Below the pieces are notes generated by a model, which saw only the letters and a program-made list of their open reading frames with translations, did not search any database and was not told the DNA's origin. From a virus: DNA of 24,909 nt. Positions 21,880 through 24,909 of the stretch are shown in pieces. The stretch is from the IMG/VR virus record IMGVR_UViG_3300046777_001131, positions 1-24,909 of that record. One strand, given 5' to 3'. A program made the position numbers and the translations under genes. Within the stretch, counting starts at the first letter, position 1. Every line of letters begins with the position of its first letter.

Positions 21880-22121
21880 AGTGTTCCGAACTGATCTCAC
21901 ACCTCGAACAGATACGCCGCGGTTACGGTGATATCGACGTACGCGTCGACTCCGATCTCTTCAGCGATCACGCGACGCGCGACGTCACGTCGATAGGTAT
22001 GCTTGAGTTTTACGTTCGCGACATTCAGGCACTCGTCATCGGAATGTATCCGAGCGAAGGGCCGAACGTTCGACGTGTTGTACTCTATGTTGGAAACGAA
22101 CCCAAATATCTGGCGAACTGA
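21876..22121 (+). CDS. Conserved small phage protein of unknown function (81 aa)
   Basis: MKCSELISHLEQIRRGYGDIDVRVDSDLF follows the 'ELI..L......D.(D/E)V.V' pattern of a very widespread family of small phage proteins of unknown role. Here the second half (MLEFYVRDIQALVIGMYPSEGPNVRRVVLYV) is strand-rich. ATGA coupling to the previous gene and TGATG coupling to the next support translation. Confidence 0.65.
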   Translation: MKCSELISHLEQIRRGYGDIDVRVDSDLFSDHATRDVTSIGMLEFYVRDIQALVIGMYPSEGPNVRRVVLYVGNEPKYLAN

Positions 22122-22894
22122 TGCTCATGATTGATCCGATGAAATCGCCACAGGGGGAACGTCCGCGTCCGTGGATCCCCGTTTCGTTTGTGTGCATCGC
22201 GCATAAAAACGACGCGCACTGGATTCAGGGAATGATATCTACACTTCCGGCGGGCTGCGAGCTCGTCGTACTATGGAACAGCCAGGGCGAGGACACGACG
22301 GTACGTGAGCGAAAAGAGAAGCTACTCGACAACGGCATCATTCTACGATTCTACGAAACAAACTGGACGGAGTTCTCATTTGCTCAGCTCCGCAACAAAG
22401 CAATCGCCAAAGCTGAACGCGACTGGATCATGTGGCTCGACGCCGACGATAGGCTGCTGGTCCATCAACACGACTTCTTTCTAAAGCTCGACGAATACCC
22501 AGCGGGAGTCGCTGGTATTTACTGCGGGTGCGTAGGGGTGCAACCTACACACGCGCCGGACAAGCCGAACGAGGTCTTACGTTTCAACGCGGAACAGCTG
22601 CGGCTTTTCCGTAACGGTCTGGGCTTTGCATTCGAGGGACGTGCACACGAGCAAATCGTGTGGAGCATTCAGAGTGCAGGGTTCAACGTTACACACTCTT
22701 CGTTGTTAGTCCATCATCAAGGCTACGAAGTGGATGCCGACTCCATGCGTAGTAAGATGGAACGCAACGTCCGTCTCTTATCTGCCGACGCGGCGGAAGC
22801 TACAGACGCAGCTCGATTCGAGTTCTACGTCAAGATGCTCGCACGCGATACGCAGAGTCTATCGTTTTACACTCAACTCAACAAAGGAAACTAA
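22121..22894 (+). CDS. Family-2 glycosyltransferase (GT-A)
   Basis: The 257-aa enzyme shows the GT2 hallmarks: VSFVCIAHKNDAHWIQGMISTL (first strand and helix), then SFAQLRNKAIAKAERDWIMWLDADDRL, where DADD (107-110) is the metal- and nucleotide-binding motif. HEQIVW and SLLVHHQGYE follow, the latter resembling a late-domain signature. It is the second glycosyltransferase gene in the window and lies inside the tail module, between tail terminator and tail tube. It may glycosylate a virion protein. TGATG overlap at the start; an alternative ATG is at 22127. Confidence 0.88.
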   Translation: MLMIDPMKSPQGERPRPWIPVSFVCIAHKNDAHWIQGMISTLPAGCELVVLWNSQGEDTTVRERKEKLLDNGIILRFYETNWTEFSFAQLRNKAIAKAERDWIMWLDADDRLLVHQHDFFLKLDEYPAGVAGIYCGCVGVQPTHAPDKPNEVLRFNAEQLRLFRNGLGFAFEGRAHEQIVWSIQSAGFNVTHSSLLVHHQGYEVDADSMRSKMERNVRLLSADAAEATDAARFEFYVKMLARDTQSLSFYTQLNKGN

Positions 22895-22896
22895 TC

Positions 22897-23466
22897 ATGG
22901 CAGGTTCTACAGCCCGGATTCTCGCCGGTGGTAATAAGGTAGCCTTCGTCACAGTAGACGACGGCACAACTCCGAGCATCGGCGCCACATGGGCGTACGT
23001 TCTCGAAGGTAACATTCTCTCAACATCTGTAAGCAAGCAGGACTCAGGCCAGTTCGACGTATCGATCGAGCACGTCGAAGACAACGCAGCTCTGCAGTCA
23101 TTCCTGAACGCGTCGATCGTGACAACGACCGGCGGTATCGAGGAGCTTCTCTTCGAGGATGGTACGCGCGAACTCGCGTCGACATCATCGAACACGAAGT
23201 ATATCACGATCATTCGCGGCGGTCTCGCAGGCGGTGTAACGGGCGGCGCTCGTAAGGCAGGCGTAATTCCTCAGCGTATCTCGTCGACATCGGGCGGCTG
23301 GGATCAGGCAGGCGAAACATACAACCGCGTCACGCTCGAAGGTCAGGGCTTCAAGCTCGCCGCAGCTATCACGGTTACGAGCGGTCTGATGACTGGTTAC
23401 ATGACAACGCCTACGGCGGTGACACTTACAACGTCGCTCCCATACGGTACGGTCGTCTACGGCTAA
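22897..23466 (+). CDS. Major tail (tube) protein
   Basis: AAAGGAAA precedes the ATG. The 189-aa product is strand-rich with Thr, Gly and Ser and moderately acidic (KVAFVTVDDGTTPSIGATWAYVLEGNILSTSVSKQDSGQFDVSIEHVEDNAA). This composition, together with the following chaperone and tape measure genes, fits a phage tail tube protein (lambda gpV-like). Called from composition and context; a family signature is not clear to me. Confidence 0.8.
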   Translation: MAGSTARILAGGNKVAFVTVDDGTTPSIGATWAYVLEGNILSTSVSKQDSGQFDVSIEHVEDNAALQSFLNASIVTTTGGIEELLFEDGTRELASTSSNTKYITIIRGGLAGGVTGGARKAGVIPQRISSTSGGWDQAGETYNRVTLEGQGFKLAAAITVTSGLMTGYMTTPTAVTLTTSLPYGTVVYG

Positions 23467-23490
23467 GATCTACAACATCCCGACGAGGGG

Positions 23491-23558
23491 GCCGCGTTCG
23501 TTTGACAGGGGCGACGCGGCTCCCGAATCGGGAGTCTTTACTCTGTCAAATCCTGTCA
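23491..23558 (+). promoter_or_regulatory. Interlocking stems ending at the chaperone start codon
   Basis: GCCGCGT (23491-23497) pairs with ACGCGGC (23514-23520), and CTCCCG (23520-23525) pairs with CGGGAG (23529-23534). TTTGACAG (23501-23508), inside the first loop, can pair with CTGTCAAA (23543-23550), or TGACAGG (23503-23509) with CCTGTCA (23552-23558), whose last base is the A of the ATG. The fold could be a pseudoknot or a switch. No strong Shine-Dalgarno sequence precedes the ATG. The stem at 23520-23534 may also act in termination after the tail tube gene. Confidence 0.45.
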
Positions 23559-24106
23559 TGGAATCATGTATGAACACGATCAAATTGTACTTTGCCGGCG
23601 AAGCTAAGGACGTACCTACAAAGCCGGTCATCTCACGCGCGGTAATCAAGAGCGTCGAAGCTCCTATCGCAACACTGCGGACACTGGGACAGAATGCCGC
23701 TTTTATGAAGGCGCTGCAGGACGCGCCAAACGCCGCGAACGTTATCACGGTAGCGGGCGGTATCAACAGCTCGTTCGCTGAGGAACAGCGTAAGCTCATC
23801 AAGAGCGCCTATCCTAAGTGGACGAAGGAACAGATCGACGCCGAGATTCAACAGCGCACGCAAGCGAAGCTCCTCGAAGAGTTCCCCGGCATCTGGTCAG
23901 CACTTAACAACCCAGTGACGACGTTCCCGCTCGACAACGAAGAAGCGATCAGCGCGTCGATACAGATCGTCCAAGCGATCATCGATGATAAGCAGCTGAG
24001 CGGGGCAGAGAAGGAAGCACTCGCATCGTCGGAGTTCTGGGACAACCAAGATCTTCGGGAGGTCGCGCGCGCGGTCGCCACGTTTCGAGACGAGACTCAA
24101 CTCTGA
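23558..24106 (+). CDS. Tail assembly chaperone, short form (G-like)
   Basis: The 182-aa product lies directly upstream of the tape measure gene, the standard position for phage tail assembly chaperones (lambda gpG-like). After a short start it is mainly helical (AVIKSVEAPIATLRTLGQNAAFMKALQDAPNAANVITV, WTKEQIDAEIQQRTQAKLLEEF, EAISASIQIVQAIIDDKQLSGAEKEALASS) and ends ATFRDETQL. The second start at 23570 (MNTIKLYF) is also plausible, and neither has a strong ribosome binding site. Its stop TGA (24104-24106) is preceded by CTC and followed by an open frame in the +1 register, so part of the ribosomes probably read on. Confidence 0.8.
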   Translation: MESCMNTIKLYFAGEAKDVPTKPVISRAVIKSVEAPIATLRTLGQNAAFMKALQDAPNAANVITVAGGINSSFAEEQRKLIKSAYPKWTKEQIDAEIQQRTQAKLLEEFPGIWSALNNPVTTFPLDNEEAISASIQIVQAIIDDKQLSGAEKEALASSEFWDNQDLREVARAVATFRDETQL

Positions 24107-24156
24107 GTATAACGAGCTGCGGCGTGTTCAGGATCGATATCCGATCCTGACCGCCG
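24101..24156 (+). promoter_or_regulatory. Candidate +1 frameshift signal: CTC TGA slip site and stem-loop
   Basis: The last sense codon CTC and stop TGA (24101-24106) parallel the CTT TGA site of bacterial release factor 2, where ribosomes slip +1. Slipping gives CTC, skip T, GAG. A stem-loop follows 13 nt later: 24120-24124 with 24152-24156, G24126-C24151, T24128-A24150, and 24129-24136 with 24142-24149, a 5-nt loop (24137-24141) and two one-base bulges: 15 pairs. No Shine-Dalgarno-like stimulator like that of RF2 is seen. Confidence 0.6.
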
Positions 24157-24413
24157 AGGCTAAGGACGAAGACGGCAAGCCGTACCCTCGCAGGGTCACG
24201 GGCTACGACCTCGTTCCCGATGACGAGCACGACACACTCACGGCGGTAGCTATTTCTAAACTGTGGAATATGACACCCGACGACGTTGTATGTTCGCTCA
24301 GTGCGTCGGAGTTCATGCGCCGCGCCGCGATCGCTAAGGCCGCGGAATGGTCACAACCGACGCCCGAATCCATAGCAAAGAACCGGGAAGAGTCCCGTAT
24401 GCGGAGGCGTTAA
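24105..24413 (+). CDS. Tail assembly chaperone frameshift extension (T part)
   Basis: In the +1 register the frame is open from about 24003 to TAA 24411-24413. Its reading after the slip is EYNELRRVQDRYPILTAEAKDEDGKPYPRRVTGYDLVPDDEHDTLTAVAISKLWNMTPDDVV, followed by a helical end with SASEFMRRAAIAKAAEW and REESRMRRR. The part 'SKLWNMTPDDVVCSLSASEF' resembles the T-region of other phages ('W..TP.EV...P.SEF'). It lacks an initiation codon of its own before 24270. A 284-aa fusion with the short form would be the gpGT analogue. The reading frame is +1 (equivalently -2), not -1. Confidence 0.7.
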   Translation, partial: EYNELRRVQDRYPILTAEAKDEDGKPYPRRVTGYDLVPDDEHDTLTAVAISKLWNMTPDDVVCSLSASEFMRRAAIAKAAEWSQPTPESIAKNREESRMRRR

Positions 24414-24414
24414 C

Positions 24415-24909
24415 ATGGCAGTGTTTACAAATGAGTTACGACTGGACGCTTCGCCGTTCGTGAGCTCTCTTAAGAAGGTGCTCACGGAGGCGCAGGCTGC
24501 AGCGTCAAACGTCGAGAATACGTTTAAGAACATCGAACCACAGATCGACACGTCGAATGCGAAGAAGGCTTTCGGCGTACTCGAAACGGAAGCGAAGAAA
24601 ACGTCGTCGAATATCAAGGCCGAACTCAGCGAAGGTTTCAAGGGTCTGGGCTCGTCGATCACCGGAGGCATCATCGGCGGCGGTGTCGCCTCTGGAGTGC
24701 AGGCCGGAGCGCAGGCAATCGTAGGAGCGTTCAAGGCGGTAATTGACACGGGCTCGGAGTTCGAGCAAAAGGTCGCGGGTCTCTCAGCTATCACGGGTGC
24801 AAGTGGTCCGCAGCTCGACGACCTCGCAAACCGTGCTCGCAATCTCGCTAAGGAGTTTGGCGGTTCGGCATCTACTCAGGTGGAATCATTCCAAACGATC
24901 CTGTCGAAG
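24415..24909 (+). CDS. Tail tape measure protein, N-terminal part (runs off the window)
   Basis: ATG at 24415 follows GGAGG (24402-24406); a small hairpin (24384-24388 with 24393-24397) lies before the ribosome binding site. The 165 visible residues show the tape measure start: FTNELRLDASPFVSSLKKVLTEAQ, then helices of mixed Ala/Lys/Glu, and a hydrophobic glycine-rich stretch (GLGSSITGGIIGGGVASGVQAGAQAIVGAF). FEQKVAGLSAITGASGPQLDDLANRARNLAKEFGGSASTQVESFQTIL follows, the characteristic region of tape measure proteins. It sets tail length. The 3' end is missing. Confidence 0.92.
   Translation, partial: MAVFTNELRLDASPFVSSLKKVLTEAQAAASNVENTFKNIEPQIDTSNAKKAFGVLETEAKKTSSNIKAELSEGFKGLGSSITGGIIGGGVASGVQAGAQAIVGAFKAVIDTGSEFEQKVAGLSAITGASGPQLDDLANRARNLAKEFGGSASTQVESFQTILSK

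Noticed and set aside
24003-24106. A -1 slippery heptamer for the chaperone frameshift
   Set aside because: The downstream open frame is in the +1 register, so a -1 slip would run into another frame and cannot produce the fusion.
1-24909. CRISPR array, insertion sequence, integrase or retron
   Set aside because: No regularly spaced repeats, transposase, tyrosine or serine recombinase, or reverse transcriptase motifs were found.

Overview
The window is one continuous piece of a tailed double-stranded DNA phage (Caudoviricetes) or of a prophage. Every convincing gene lies on the + strand. Genes are packed with the ATGA or TGATG start/stop overlaps typical of phage operons, and no stretch over about 300 bases lacks a gene. 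Head genes are of the HK97 type: TerS/TerL, portal, U35 prohead protease, HK97-fold major capsid protein. The gp6/gp10-like connectors, tail tube protein, frameshifted tail chaperone and tape measure protein point to a long-tailed virus, most likely a siphovirus. Many starts have Shine-Dalgarno sequences, so the host is an ordinary bacterium using SD initiation. I cannot name the host. There is no integrase, repressor or canonical tRNA gene in view.

Layout. (1) 1-5000, early region: small hypothetical genes, a GT-A glycosyltransferase-like gene, a small ribbon-helix-helix-like protein, a RecB/Cas4-like PD-(D/E)XK nuclease, a protein with an SSB-like acidic tip, and a tRNA-like RNA fold at 4979-5036. 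(2) 5059-9880, DNA modification and replication: a beta-type N6A/N4C DNA methyltransferase, two tiny membrane proteins, a primase-helicase fusion, an ORF carrying a 100-bp inverted repeat that looks like a replication origin, a VRR-NUC nuclease, and a stand-alone DnaA domain-IV-like protein. (3) 9837-16780, packaging and head: TerS, TerL, a portal-MuF fusion, prohead protease, capsid, and two small probable head proteins. (4) 16775-20324: a fibre-like protein, small membrane/coiled-coil proteins that may form a lysis cassette, a metallophosphoesterase, a zincin-like protein and a TIGR02594/CHAP-like endolysin. (5) 20326-24909: head-tail connectors, tail terminator candidate, a second glycosyltransferase, the tail tube protein, a tail assembly chaperone with a probable +1 programmed frameshift, and the start of the tape measure gene.

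How the parts fit. The primase-helicase would replicate from the origin-like repeat, perhaps loaded by the DnaA-IV-like protein, with the SSB-like protein and nucleases assisting. The methyltransferase probably protects the DNA from restriction. TerS/TerL package DNA through the portal into capsids matured by the protease. The connectors and tail genes then complete the virion.

The observations most worth checking are the origin-like inverted repeat (8779-8878) next to a degenerate DnaA-IV gene, the D-arm-less tRNA-like three-way junction (4979-5036), the RF2-like CTC TGA frameshift site with a 15-bp downstream hairpin (24101-24156), and the interlocking stems over the chaperone start (23491-23558).
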